DNA of 64,000 bases from Mixophyes australis (GCA_036250195.1 JAVHZZ010000017.1:1736001-1800000); one strand, 5' to 3'; shown: positions 11,795 to 24,395, counted from the stretch's first letter. Made by a program: numbers and translations. The notes: generated by a model not told the origin, from the letters alone.

Positions 11795-12645
11795 ACAGAG
11801 TGACCCTAAACTGGCTTTGTCCATTTTTCATAATATTGTACAGTCTATAATGGCTGAATTTTTTAGTATTTTATACAAGTGGAGGGGGGCCTAGAGAGAC
11901 AGAAACCAAACTGGCTTTCTCCATGTCAATTAATATTGTACAGTCTATAATGGCTGAATTTTTTGGTATTTTATACAAGTGGAGGGGGGCCTAGAGAGAC
12001 AGAGTGACCCCAAACTGTCTTTCTCCATGTCAATTAATATTGTACAGTCTATAATGGCTGAATTTTTTAGTATTTTATACAAGTGGAGGGGGGCCTAGAG
12101 AGACAGAAACCAAACTGGCTTTCTCCATGTCAATTAATATTGTACAGTCTATAATGGCTGAATTTTTTGGTATTTTATACAAGTGGAGGGGGGCCTAGAG
12201 AGACAGAGTGACCCCAAACTGTCTTTCTCCATGTCAATTAATATTGTACAGTCTATAATGGCTGAATTTTTTAGTATTTTATACAAGTGGAGGGGGGCCT
12301 TGAGAGACAGAAACCAAACTGGCTTTCTCCATGTCAATTAATATTGTACAGTCTATAATGGCTGAATTTTTTGGTATTTTATACAAGTGGAGGGGGGCCT
12401 TGAGAGACAGAAACCAAACTGGCTTTCTCCATGTCAATTAATATTGTACAGTCTATAATGGCTGAATTTTTTGGTATTTTATACAAGTGGAGGGGGGCCT
12501 TGAGAGACAGAAACCAAACTGGCTTTCTCCATGTCAATTAATATTGTACAGTCTATAATGGCTGAATTTTTTGGTATTTTATACAAGTGGAGGGGGGCCT
12601 TGAGAGACAGAAACCAAACTGGCTTTTTCCATTTCTTTACATATT
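11795..12645. repeat. 100/104-bp tandem array in hAT 3' region, about 8 units
   Basis: The core is TTGTACAGTCTATAATGGCT...GTGGAGGGGGGCC. Units are 100 bp, or 104 bp where a GAGTGACCCC variant replaces GAAACC. The sequence is unrelated to the leader array yet has the same period. An ATTAAA at 12761-12766 downstream could serve as the polyadenylation signal. Confidence 0.93.
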
Positions 12646-12884
12646 TAACTATAAGTGTAGGGTGTAATATACATTCAAAGACGATGGCTGCATTGCCAAT
12701 ATGCATAGATGGAGAGGAAGACAATCTGTTTTGTGTGTAGAATAGGCCTACCAACGAAGAATTAAACTGTTTTTTTGGATGATTTATTACCTCAACAATT
12801 AGATTACTTGTCTCTAAAACAGTTGGAGCACTAAATTGGGTTAATTTAGGCCCAAAAACATGGATTTTCCCAAAAAATAGCAAA

Positions 12885-13025
12885 ACAAAACCAAACAAAA
12901 CCAAAACCAAAACCAAAACACGCAATGGAGGTTTTGCAAAACCAAAACCAAAACCAAAACACGACGGTAATCCAGATCCAAAACCGAATCCAAAACCAAA
13001 ACACGGGGGTCAGTGACCATCTCTA
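12885..13025. repeat. A/C-rich right subterminal zone of hAT
   Basis: Repeated ACCAAA motifs run up to the right terminal inverted repeat (end at 13025). Confidence 0.7.
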
Positions 13026-13033
13026 GATGTAAA
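13026..13033. repeat. hAT target-site duplication, right
   Basis: GATGTAAA, identical to the empty site in the right duplication copy at 58877-58884. Confidence 0.88.
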
Positions 13034-13296
13034 CAACATACTGAAAGCAGATTTTTTTTTTGTATATTTGAGAGTGAAGGGTTGTTATAAAGAAGTTATT
13101 TCTTTCACCATTAATATTACAGCATCTTTATTATTTTGCCTGCTATACTTTCTCCAAAACATCTCAATCTTTAGTATATCAAGTCTGTATTTTACCTGTA
13201 ATTTCTATGCCAACCAAGGTTCCCCCCCAGCATTGGAGGACCCAGGAGGGGGTGAGTGATCCAGGGGCTGGCGGGACCACCACACTCATTGGGGTA

Positions 13297-13512
13297 TATT
13301 TACTAAACTGTGGGTTTGAAAAGGTGGAGATGTTTGAAAGTAACACGGCCTGTGCACTATTACTGTTACTACGGTAATACTGCACATTATTACCGCTAGT
13401 GCGGTAAGTTTTAACGCTGTTTGTTTTATTCAGGGAGCCGCGAACAGAAATCCGGGTTAAAATTACTGTTATCAACGGTGATAGTGCAGAAGCCGATTGA
13501 ATTCCCCCCTAG
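13297..13512. mobile_element. Partial MITE, gaattccccc-ended type
   Basis: Contains CTATTACTGTTACTACGGTA and ends in GATTGAATTCCCCCC, matching the right half of the complete element at 26403-26634. The left end is replaced by other sequence. Copy 2 is at about 59146-59360. Confidence 0.55.
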
Positions 13513-13754
13513 GATGATCTTGTTGTTAGATGTGTACACATTCATATGAATTGTTAACGAGTAACCACAAGAGAAATTAGCTCTTAAAAGTTTGTGCTGG
13601 TATGTACATTTTATCAAAATAAAAAATAAATGGCTAAACTAATGTTATTATTTTGTTAGGGTGACTTGGAACCAAATTCAAAACACGCTGCCCACATTAT
13701 ACTATCATGTTACTTTGTACTGATACTACCTCAGTGATATAAGACAGTAGTAGA

Positions 13755-13982
13755 CTTACAAGATTTCAATCTTGAATCAATATAAGCCAATATGTATACA
13801 TGGATATCCTCCTGGAATCTTGTCCTCTTAGTGGATCTCCTTATGATAGGTGCTCAAAAGACAAATGAGAACTGATAGTGCATTATCTCACGTAGCCAAA
13901 GTTTTATTGCACCAAAGAAGCATAAAAGCAATGTAAAATACAAATATTGGCTTATATTGATTCAAGATTAAAATCTTGTACG
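13755..13982. mobile_element. MITE-like element with ~38-bp inverted repeats
   Basis: The arms at 13755-13792 and 13945-13982 both carry the CTTGAATCAATATAAGCCAA sequence in opposite orientation. The copy 2 equivalent spans about 59607-59800 with a different interior. Confidence 0.6.
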
Positions 13983-14326
13983 TGTATATCCAATAGGGGA
14001 TTGAGAACACCCATCACGTGGTGTTTTTCTCGTAATTATCAACCCCCACTGGATCATTGGGATATTTAGTGGTTTTCGGTGTAACCACATATTATATGTT
14101 ACGCTATGATACGAATTTTTTCTTTTCACTTTTTTTATGTGACCATAATCGTGGTGAATGCCAGAAATCTGAAAGTTACTTTGATCACTGCAAACTTCTG
14201 GAATTTTTGGAAGACATACATCAAGATGGAAAGAATATATATATATTATTTCACAGTTGACTCTTTAAAACTGTTAGCGCCAGCTCTGTCACCATTGGTT
14301 ATTTTTACAGTTTTTTATTTTAGCAC

Positions 14327-14328
<2 letters not shown>

Positions 14329-14370
<42 letters not shown>
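14329..14370. repeat. (GT)n microsatellite
   Basis: About 20 GT units. The right copy has only about 9 (60115-60132). Confidence 0.95.
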
Positions 14371-14372
<2 letters not shown>

Positions 14373-14469
14373 AACAGAGGCTGCTTTCAGTTGGCCTGCG
14401 CAGATATACCAATCTTTTTGTTGTATTATAATCAACAATTGTCTGAGACGCAAGAGGAACCAAGTATGA

Positions 14470-14850
14470 CAGCCAGCATCCTGCTGCACAGCGGATCACT
14501 AAAGCCATGACAGCTATGTTATCACTGGATGTGAGTCCAATTTCCCCATCAATGCATCAGGTTATAACCGATTAGTTTAGATCATGTGTCCACGTTACCA
14601 AATTCCATCACAATCCCATTTCTTCTTAACAGCAATTGCTGTACTGTGAGGTTAAACAAAAAGCCATTCAGTCCCTAGAAAATGCCATTGTACCGACTGT
14701 CCACTTAGCTACAGATATGTGACAAGCGGTACTGGTCAAACAAAAGACTATATAACCGTGACAGTCCATTGGGTTGGTGTATCGCCTTCAAGTGCAACAG
14801 CGCCTGTAGCATCATCATCCTCATTCTTCCGGCATAATACACAGTGTCGG
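14470..14850 (+). pseudogene. hAT transposase relic (left copy)
   Basis: Matches the intact transposase around residues 395-510: ATCACTAAAGCCATGACAGC, the CCACGTTACC-AAATTCCATC stretch, and CACTTAGCTACAGATATG for the first catalytic Asp. It is broken by stops (TTTAG near 14579, ATATGTGA at about 14715). The same lesions are in copy 2, so it was dead before the duplication and belongs to an older, related element. Confidence 0.8.
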
Positions 14851-14950
14851 GTCATTCACCGCACCCTGCCATATAGCCGCTCACTAGGACAGATGTGATG
14901 CTGACCCTCACACACAATTACCTTCACAGACAAACATATAGATTGTAAAA

Positions 14951-14960
14951 GCAATATATA

Positions 14961-14996
<36 letters not shown>
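14951..14996. repeat. (TA)n microsatellite
   Basis: Run of TA dinucleotides. Copy 2 has a similar run at 60715-60748. Confidence 0.9.
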
Positions 14997-15000
<4 letters not shown>

Positions 15001-15329
15001 TATATGCATTTTGTTTGTGGGGGGAGGGGGGGTGCTGCTCACAATCAAACAGTTCCCTATTTTTCCCCACTAAATATTTCAGATGTCGCTGATACTGCCC
15101 CTGGCACTACTGTCATCAGATTTAAACATCTTTGATTTTAAAAGCAAGAAAGAATAGTTTTTGTTAACTCTTAAATAGTTTAATAATATACCCACCTGCT
15201 ATCACTTCTAAATGGCAGCTGAGAACAGGAAGGACGGCTATACATTGAAGATATCGATCCAATACTCACGAGATCTGACATTTTACATGAACTGACATTT
15301 TGCTTCATTTTCAGATCGGAATTTGGAGC

Positions 15330-15411
15330 AGACACTGAGTCATGTCTCAATTCGACTCTGTACCCTAAAATTCCTGTCTATCTCATTCTATCTCCGTACG
15401 GCTCATCTCTA
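15330..15411. mobile_element. Relic hAT right terminus
   Basis: The segment ends GGCTCATCTCTA, whose reverse complement TAGAGATGAGCC resembles the terminus of the intact hAT. It is probably the end of the older element whose transposase relic lies at 14470-14850. No matching left end was found. Confidence 0.5.
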
Positions 15412-15660
15412 GTGAAACATAAAAAAAACAAAATGTGGGGGAAAAGTAACAATTTTTCTTGTTTCACACACAACAATGGGAAATACCCCACTAAGTAGTC
15501 TTATGCCAATATATATAGATAGTTTTTTTTATAACATAACCATTCAGGTCATGGCTTCACCTCCCCATGATTCACACAGTTCATCCATGTTACACATATG
15601 TACATAACTAAGACATAGGGCTGTCATACATATGGCCATTTACAGTTACACAGCTCTCAA

Positions 15661-15793
15661 CCAATGGCTGATCAGGGATTACTGGGCACTGAGCTACCTG
15701 GGTTGGTGATGTCACAGAATTCTCTTCAATCTGATTGGTTGGAAACACCTGTTTACACTTGAATCTCAAACAGAGCGTCAGTTATCTCCACAG
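15661..15793 (+). promoter_or_regulatory. Candidate alternative promoter and first exon 1a
   Basis: CCAAT box (15661-15665), a CRE-like TGATGTCACA, a reverse CCAAT (ATTGG 15734-15738), then a leader without ATG ending CCACAG|GTAATG at 15793. There is no TATA box. It could splice to the acceptor at 20226, where the first coding ATG follows. The start site is unknown; assignment as first exon is inference from motifs and gene order. Confidence 0.45.
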
Positions 15794-16531
15794 GTAATGT
15801 AACAAGACTGGGACGGGGATTATATTATAAATGGGATATATTCAGGGGGTGAGAATAATTTACAGTCTGTGTATTCCTGGTTTACCCATCTCTAAGCCCT
15901 GTGTTAATGGCTTTAGCCTGGTAACAATATTTACAGTACAGTATAAGTATAAAAAGAATGTGGACCTGATTTTAAACCCAAATACATGTAAAAATCCAAT
16001 TAAAAAGTAATGTGGAAAATAGATATTTGAGTAATGTCAAATACTTTACATGAAGCATATCTTCATGTAGCTACTTCTACCATTGATTTTATTTCCTATG
16101 ACAGTAATTAACAAGCTTAATGGGAAACAGTCACTATCATATTTTTACAAGAACTATATTTAATGCTGCAGTTTACATTAGAACGTTACACATGAGAACG
16201 TTTGATTTTGGCACACTGGGTAAGCACTTGCCAAGGTGATTATTTTAGTCTGGTGTAAGGTCCTAATGCAGGTTACCCATAGACTGGTCATTAGGATACC
16301 TCCTACCTGCCATCAGAAATGTTAAGAGGTACAGAATTCAAGATAACTGGGGAGATTACTTTGTGGTTTGCCTATGAGTAGTGACTAACGAGATTGTGTC
16401 TGACCTAACAGATTGGCAGATTCACAAGTAATTCCCCATGATTCACACAGTTCATCCATGTTACACATGTGTACATAACTAAGACATAGGGCTGTCATAC
16501 ATATGGCCATTTACAGTTACACGGCTCTCAA

Positions 16532-16664
16532 CCAATGGCTGATCAGGGATTACTGGGCACTGAGCTACCTGGGTTGGTGATGTCACAGAATTCTCTTCAA
16601 TCTGATTGGTTGGAAACACCTGTTTACACTTGAATCTCAAACAGAACGTCAGTTATCTCCACAG
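16532..16664 (+). promoter_or_regulatory. Candidate alternative promoter and first exon 1b
   Basis: Second module with the same CCAAT, TGATGTCACA and ATTGG order and the same donor, CCACAG|GTAATG, after 16664. Confidence 0.45.
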
Positions 16665-17402
16665 GTAATGTAACAAGACTGGGACGGGGATTATATTATA
16701 AATGGGATATATTCAGGGGGTGAGAATAATTTACAGTCTGTGTATTCCTGGTTTACCCATCTCTAAGCCCTGTGTTAATGGCTTTAGCCTGGTAACAATA
16801 TTTGCAGTACAGTATAAGTATGAAAAGAATGTGGACCTGATTTTAAACCCAAATACATGTAAAAATCCAATTAAAAAGTAATGTGGAAAATAGATACTTG
16901 AGTAATGTCAAATACTTTACATGAAGCATATCTTCATGTAGCTACTTCTGCCATTGATTTAATTTCCTATGACATTAATTAACAAGCTTAGTGGGAAACA
17001 GTCACTATAATATTTTTACAAGAACTATATTTAATGCTGCAGTTTACATTAGAACGATACACATGAGAACGTTTGATTTTGGCACACTGGGTAAGCACTT
17101 GCCAACGTGATTATTTTAGTCTGGTGTAAGGTCCTAATGCAGGTTACCCATAGACTGGTCATTAGGATACCTCCTACCTGCCATCAGAAATGTTAAGAGG
17201 TACAGAATTCAAGATAACTGGGGAGATTACTTTGTGGTTTGCCTATGAGTAGTGACTAACGAGATTGTGTCTGACCTAACAGATTGGCAGATTCACAAGT
17301 AATTCCCCATGATTCACACAGTTCATCCATGTTACACATATGTACATAACTAAGACATAGGGCTGTCATACATATGGCCATTTACAGTTACACAGCTCTC
17401 AA

Positions 17403-17535
17403 CCAATGGCTGATCAGGGATTACTGGGCACTGAGCTACCTGGGTTGGTGATGTCACAGAATTCTCTTCAATCTGATTGGTTGGAAACACCTGTTTACAC
17501 TTGAATCTCAAACAGAGCGTCAGTTATCTCCACAG
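17403..17535 (+). promoter_or_regulatory. Candidate alternative promoter and first exon 1c
   Basis: Third module, same motifs, donor after 17535. It is the nearest to the coding exons. Confidence 0.45.
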
Positions 17536-17765
17536 GTAATGTAACAAGACTGGGACGGGGATTATATTATAAATGGGATATATTCAGGGGGTGAGAATAA
17601 TTTACAGTCTGTGTATTCTTGGTTTACCCATCTCTAAGCCCTGTGTTAATGGCTTTAGCCTGGTAACAATATTTACAGTACAGTATAAGTATGAAAACTT
17701 GGACCTGATTTTAAACCCAAATATCTCTAAGAATTGAAAGGTGAACACAAAGGGGAACATTTTCT

Positions 17766-18080
17766 AAAATGGTTTTACAGAAAATGTGTATTATTATTAT
17801 TATTATTATTATTATAATTATTATTATTATTATTTATTTTTAAGGCCAAATGTGCTTTACAGATTAGTGAGTAAAACATGTCATACATAAAACAGCTACA
17901 TACAATATAGATAAAATAAATGCTAATATAAAAACCAAGGGTAGGGAGAACCCTTCTCCTGAGAGAGCTACAATCTAATTTTAGCAATAAAAGTGCAGCA
18001 AATAATGTATAAGCCAAAAATGCCCCATAGCTAATTAAAAATGCCCCAGTTAGTGCCTTGTGCATTTCCTACACCAGGTC
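17766..18080 (-). mobile_element. (ATT)n-tailed interspersed repeat
   Basis: An ATT microsatellite (about 17790-17834) is followed by TTAAGGCCAAATGTGCTTTA and an AGGGAGAACCCTTCTCCTGA palindrome. The layout matches the 3' microsatellite tail of L2-like LINEs read on the minus strand. It is also present at 63533-63815. Confidence 0.45.
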
Positions 18081-18441
18081 TGACGTTCTATGGGCCCTAG
18101 TGATAGTCTCCAGCCCTTTATTCAGGTAAGCCCACTTGTGGGGTCACAGGGGGAACAGCAGAGTAACCTGTATATAATAAAAGAGTGAATCTACAGGACT
18201 GTAATGGTGCCCATGTGCATTAGCCCCAATGTGAACTAAACTAACCCAGAACTAACAAAATGATTTTAGTCCATCTTGAGCCCCCCGTGATAGAGAACCA
18301 AAGATGGATGGAGAGAAAGGGGGTGAGTGGAAAGTAACAGAGATTAGAAAGGATGAGGAAGTAATGGGGTGAGGGGAGAAGGATGATCAATGGGAGACAA
18401 GACAAGGTTGGGGGTAAAGTGTAGAATACATTTAAACACAG
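18081..18441. other. No gene seen
   Basis: The duplication match with the right copy runs to at least 18260. The rest is G-rich and purine-rich sequence with no supported exon. Confidence 0.5.
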
Positions 18442-18739
18442 TGGGCCTGATTCATTAAGGAGAACAAAGCAATAAAGGACTATATTTGATACTAGACAAA
18501 ACCAGGTTAAAATGCAAGGGGTGCAAATGAGTTTATTATTTTGCATATAAGTTAAATACTGGCTGTTTTTTCATGTAGCAAACAAATACTTGATAGCTTT
18601 ATTTTTACACCGAATTTTAAAGCTGAGCTAGGACATGCCCTACCCCTAAATTTACCTCACTCTCCAATGCAACATGGTTTTGCCAAGGTGCAAAGTTACT
18701 CATTTATTTTGCTTTTCTTTCCTTAATGAATTAGACCCA
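18442..18739. mobile_element. MITE with gattcattaagga termini
   Basis: Terminal inverted repeats TGGGCCTGATTCATTAAGGA and its near complement (18721-18739). A diverged second copy of the interior (CAAATACTTGATAGCTTTA) sits at about 20800-21104. Confidence 0.75.
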
Positions 18740-20226
18740 GTACCTTTGGGACACATTTTTTGAGACCTGCTTTTAGTAACTTTTTTTATTAAATAATGAA
18801 GAGCTCTGAAAGTAACCATGTTTTGAATAATTTTCCTAACAACAGATTGATCGCTAAGTCTGACAAGAGACAGAAAAATGAGTGAAGACAAGCCTGTCAT
18901 CCGCAGTTCTTCCAGATGTAAGAAAAATATAAATGTGTTCATTAGGGCGGGGAACCCAGTGGTAATATCAAACAAGAATTTAATACGGACATTTAGGGCA
19001 CCCAGTGGTACACCCAGCACCCCCCATCCCCCATCTTTCATGTAAGTCCGATGTAACTTGTTGAGTCCTGAAGCCGCTGTCAGCATGTTCTGTTACAGAC
19101 AGATAGCGCTCACCTTCCGGTCCTGCCCTGGTCTCTGGCTGTAGGAGAGCAAACTGCCAGTAAGGGGTAAGAGAAGAACTGCTCCGGGCCCTGACAGGAG
19201 AGTTTGCAGGGTCGTTTGTTTCCTATGATTGTCATCAAATTATGGCTCCATTTGTGTGTTTATTAACAGATTATGGCCCCGTTTTCTATGACTGATGCTA
19301 TAATCCGGTGACAATTTTTTAACGTTATCACTAAATATTATATGGGAGCTGCTTTACATATATAAAATAGCAGATTTCCTCCAACTGGATATGGGCTTTT
19401 TCTGGTAAGATATATTTTGGTTCCTCCCTATATCAAGTTTGCGCCAATGCCTCTCAGTATGTGTTTTTTCCTTGTTTATGGTATAGTTTCACCACAATTG
19501 ATAAGCAGCATGGTAGTTACCTCCCAAATGTCCCAATTTCAGCAGAAGAGTCCCGAATTTAGGGCTCTGTCCACTATCCTGCCCGGGGACATATTTGTCC
19601 AGCTTGTGGGAATGTTGGGATATGGGCGATAGCTAATGACCACGCCCTCACTGTGCCGTGACCACGCCCCATCAAGATGTGGTCATGTTTGTCTACTTTG
19701 TATGTCCCTGTATTTTGTATACTCTGTTTTTCCCAATACCTGTTCTGCCGATCACTGTGTTATATTACATATCAACTACGATAGTAATAATAATTAATGG
19801 GACTCATGTACTAGCCAAGGTCCACGGTTATGCCACGGTAGCTAGCTTTTCCATGTAGATCAGTTATGGACTCTCTATCGGCATAGGCCACATTCTAATC
19901 GGAAAATTTCACAGAAGCGATGTTCAAATTGAAAGTCCCTTATCCCACCTGAGTGTCAGACGGTGCAGACTGGATCTACACACAAGAGGGAGCTATTGCA
20001 CACAAAGGAACGCACATAAGAGACAACTGGGGAGGAACTAAGGGTAAAAGGCACAAAACAGGAATAATGAACAAACACATGGATGAAGATCAGACACATA
20101 AGGAACATGTTTAACAGATTTTATATTGCTAATACCATGGGGTAAATTAATGATAATTTATAGTAAAACAAAGTCACCCATCATTGAGAATATATTAGCT
20201 GATAATGAATATTCTTGTCTCCCCAG
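18740..20226. other. Upstream region of the host gene; no coding exon seen
   Basis: 19490-19670 holds a diverged repeat with several CCACGCCC motifs. A GC-richer patch with a good donor sequence (AAGGG|GTAAGAG, after 19166) could be another untranslated exon but has no independent support. 20221-20226 is the strong acceptor TCTCCCCAG of the first coding exon. Confidence 0.4.
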
Positions 20227-20318
20227 TGCCAGAAGCTGTAATGGAGACCCTCGTTGGAGATCCCAATGACACCTCCCGGAGGAATAAGGAAAACATCGCT
20301 GGACATTCCATCGTTGAG
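20227..20318 (+). CDS. Exon 1 (first coding) of the unrecognised gene
   Basis: A pyrimidine-rich acceptor TTCTTGTCTCCCCAG precedes it and GAG|GTAAAA follows. Two bases plus four in-frame codons precede the ATG at 20241, so upstream coding sequence cannot be excluded; a purine at -3 and G at +4 favour this ATG. It encodes METLVGDP... and ends in phase 0. An earlier ATG at 20205 lies upstream of the acceptor. Confidence 0.75.
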
Positions 20319-23300
20319 GTAAAATGTCTTGTCTACTATATTATATATGGAAGATCGTTGTTCAATTCTAAATTGAGGCACAGGTTAAGCTTCAACACAT
20401 GTGACAATGCGCTTATGTTGTAATATTGTTACATTTTAGTTATATTATAAGTAATATTCAGTCTTTATTCCATGCCTCCCAACTTTTGCAATCCCCAAAT
20501 CAAAACAAAACACAGTTTGCAGCAGTGCGTCCATAAATGGAGGTGTGGTCACATCACAATGGGTGCGTGGCCACACCCTCATGGGCACCCTTTACCATCC
20601 TCCCCTAACAACGCCAAAGATTTTAGTCTCTTCTTTGTATAAAGATGTACATGTAATATTATGGGCCAGATTCATGTTCAGACGTATCTTGCGTGAAATA
20701 GACCTGCGCTTGCTCCAAAACGGACTTTACTCCAATTAACGCAATTGCATGTAATTCATGTCCAAAGCAAATGACACTTACGACTGCCTACAACACATAA
20801 GGGAACAATGGTGGCAAGGTTTTTCTCCTGGACAAAACCATGTTACAATGCAAGGGGTGAAAATAGGGTTATTATTTAGCACATAAGATAAATACTGGCT
20901 GTTTTTCATGTAACACACAAATACTTGATAGCTTTAATTTTACACTGAAATGTAAAGTTGATCTAGGACATGCCCAACCCCAACTATAAATCTACCATGA
21001 CATTTTAAATTTGCCTCCCACTCCAAGGCAACATGGTTTTGCCAAGATGCAAAGTTACTCCTTTTTTTTTACTTATTTTCTTTTCCTTAACGAATCAGGC
21101 CCATTGTATGTACAATATGCATTAAGGAGATCTTGATTTATGTATTTAATGTAAAAAAAATATAAATATGATTATACTGTTTAGAGTTGTTCATCATTTT
21201 TTTTCTAGGCTTTATTTAAATACCTTATATTGCACATACGCTTGTGTGTATACTGCGCTGTGCTCTGTTAATGTACAACATGTAACGTTTAGGCAGATTG
21301 CACTTACACCCAGATTCAAACTGAAACACATCTTGATGTCCGCTTGGATTTGAATATGGGTTCCGTGATCTTTTCTTAAGAGCAAGTTAGGTGCAAGTTG
21401 CGTTCGGACTTGAATCAGGCCCTATATGAGCCTCCTCTTCAAGGTTCTCATGTTTCCCTAATATGATCCTCACCAGGTAGTGGTCCAGGTACCAGTTATT
21501 CCCACCAATGGTTCTTTAACATCCATCTTGCAAAGAGCCTGTGGTATGAATCAGCAGTCATTTTTATACCAGTATCATGTAAATTTCATCACTTAAATTC
21601 AAAGTTGAAATGTATTAATAGTCTCTAGTAACCTCTGTCCATGTTATTCCAATTCACTGGCTTTCCTTTGTATTGAGAGTCATTCATTTGTTTCCCTCCT
21701 ACAGTATGTTTGTAATGACATTTACTTTTTATTTTCCCGGTTGTCTTAGGAGAGTGTATCAAGCCCGAAGTCACCACCACAGGGATTTTATGTGGGCTCC
21801 AGCTCGGAGGTATTTTCTACATATATAACTTTCTAAAGATATAAGTCTTCCCATCAGTGGACTCTTCATTTTATATTTACTTATTTTACACCAATGGTAT
21901 ATGGTTGAGGTTGAAGCCATAGGTCCTGGTGGTGATGTGATGGTGGGTGGTCTACAGCAACATCAAACTGTGTGGTGTGGTAAGACAAAAAATGAAATCC
22001 AGTCCCCTGGATGAGTGTAATTAAAATGATTGCCCCCTTGTTGTTCATAATTAATCCCTAAATGATATTAATTATTATTAGTGCCCCCTTGATGATTATA
22101 AATTATAATAGTGCCCCCTTAATGATATAATTATTTTAGGGTTTCTCTCTTTTTTCGTCTCTCTTGTGTCCAGCACCTGTTCACGCAGTGTGTGCAGGGA
22201 GGCCCCTGGACGTGACGTAATAACGCTGTCATACTTAGGGGAGCCGGGGGCCCCTGCATACAGTCACATCTGGGACTAGGTGCTGCTGGCAATTAAGATG
22301 GCAATTTTTAAAGGAGAACCCCGGCGTGATCTGTGTATCTGCTAAAATGTAACATTCTCAACTTGTATAAGTTAATGGTAGATGCAACTCATTTAGGAAA
22401 TAGGACAGACTGTATAGGCGAGCATCACATATCTGGGGTTAACCATATTTACTTTTTATGTTCCCGGTTGTCTTAGGAGAGTGTATCAAGACCGCAGTCA
22501 CCACCGCGGGTATTTTATATGGGCTCCAGCTCGGAGGTATTTTCTACATATATAACTTTCTAAAGATATAAGTCTTCCCATCAGCGGACTCTTCATTTTA
22601 TATTTATTTATTTTACACCAATGGTATATGTTTGAGGTTGAAGCCATGTGTTGAGAGACTTTCATTTTTAAAACCCATATACTTCCTCCTACAATATGTT
22701 TGTAATGACAATTACTTTTACTGCCCCCGATTGTCTTAGGAAGATGTATCAAGCCCCGGATCAGCACCTCCAGGAGTACATTTGGATTCCAGCTTGGCGG
22801 TAAGTTATGTCTAGGTATACAGCTTTCTAAACATATAAATCTTCCCATCAGCGGACTCTTCACAGATTGAATATGGTTGAGGTTGATGGGGCTTGTTAGC
22901 GGTGGGTGGTCTACACCAACAGCGAGCTGGGTGGAGGGCTGGAGCAAAGATGAAATCCAGTACTTCTCAGGTACCAGATGCAAACATCCGATCTCTATTA
23001 TCTGTCTGCTAATATGGGTCATTTCTATATCTGACCTTGAGAAAACTATCCTGTTCAGTCGTCACAATGACCGAAATATACTGTCTCCCGTTTTCTTTCT
23101 TTTCCTGGATTCATAGAACTCCCTTCCACTTACTTGTATACGTATGAATGGAAGAGGTGTAACATAATCTACAAGAGTAGATCAGTTAGATATGAATATT
23201 CCCAACGGTCTGTGAGGTTATTTTGGTGAATGATGTTTGAGAACAGAGATGTCTCATGTTTATAATGACATTTACTTTTTCTGCATCCTGTTTTCTTAGT

Positions 23301-24302
23301 GTTGTGCACCAACACCGGATACAGCTTTAGAAAAATATCTTCTGAATTACACCTTTAAGGTATGTTCTAGATATACAACTTTTTAAAATATAAGTCTTCC
23401 CATCAGTAGACTCTCCATATTATATTTATTTAACACAGATGGAATATGGTTGAGGTCATGGGCCTTGCTGGTTGGTGATGGTGGGTGGTCTACAGCAATG
23501 TGTACATATCAGATATCTATTATGCTCCTGTTAATATGAATAATTTCTATATCTGCACCTGATAAAACTATGCTGCCCAGTCATCACAATGTATAAAATA
23601 TTCTGTCTTCTTCTTACTCACCCACTTGTATGAGTATGAGTGGATGAGGTGTAAAGTAATCTCCTTCAGTAGATCATTTCGACCTGAATAGATCTGACAG
23701 TTCATAAGGCCACTATGGGGAAAGATGTTTGAGAACAGAGATCTCACATCTATAATAGAGTTCTCTGGAATCAAATTGAATAAGAAAAGGTTCCGTACAG
23801 AGAGTGCTTGTTATGTGGCCATGGTGCACTGCTGGATGACTGACAGTGATGCCTCAATCCCTGACCATGGTGATAGTATGGTGATGGTGATAGTATGATG
23901 TTTAAGGGCAAGTTACTCCACCCAGTGCAGAAACACAGGGCCAGGCCAGTGCCTCCTATAGAGAAGCACATGGCAGCAATCTGCACCCAGGAACTTCTAA
24001 GATAAGAGAATTATACAGGTCACTCTTTCTTGCTTTAAAGACATAAGAAGTTGGGCAGTCAGGTGACATTTTTCGGACTTTGAGGTCATTACTCATAAGA
24101 TCTGGTTGACCTGCTGTCATCATATTGTGAATGAAGCAAAGGAGGCAGAGTTAGATTAAGGATTTGGGTGGCCCAGGGTACTTAAGAGAGGGGGGCCCTA
24201 TGGTCTAACGTTAACAGCACAGTGCCATCATTCAGGGAGAGAGTTACTAAGTCACATAGTTCTAAACCTACTACAATAATACACTATTAAATGTCATGTG
24301 TG

Positions 24303-24395
<93 letters not shown>

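Larger units (their letters stand above)
4879..13025 (+). mobile_element. Complete autonomous-looking hAT DNA transposon (8147 bp)
   Basis: The left end starts TAGAGATGGG and the right end finishes CCATCTCTA, giving short terminal inverted repeats, flanked by an 8-bp target-site duplication. The right copy of the segmental duplication provides the empty site, so both ends are fixed to the base. Inside, in order: a palindromic subterminal zone with a TATA box, a 34-unit 100-bp tandem array, an uninterrupted 997-codon transposase gene, a second tandem array of 100/104 bp, and an A/C-rich right subterminal region. Insertion postdates the duplication. Whether it is still mobile cannot be told from one copy. 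Confidence 0.93.
15541..17700 (+). repeat. Three tandem ~871-bp promoter/first-exon modules (left)
   Basis: The marker GATTCACACAGTTCATCCAT recurs at about 15569, 16440 and 17311, a spacing of 871 bp; the third module is truncated. Each module carries the promoter-like block and splice donor listed separately. The right duplication copy has the same three modules (61308-63450). The coding gene begins about 2.7 kb downstream on the same strand. Confidence 0.9.
1385..18260 (+). repeat. Segmental duplication, left copy
   Basis: Aligns collinearly by eye with 56318-64000 at a few percent divergence, including minisatellite, LINE relic, MITEs, hAT relic, three promoter modules and the ATT microsatellite. 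The main structural difference is the 8147-bp hAT at 4879-13025, present only here. Smaller indels lie near 13870-13915 and 14283-14322. The right partner is cut by the window end, so the true length is larger. Confidence 0.9.
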
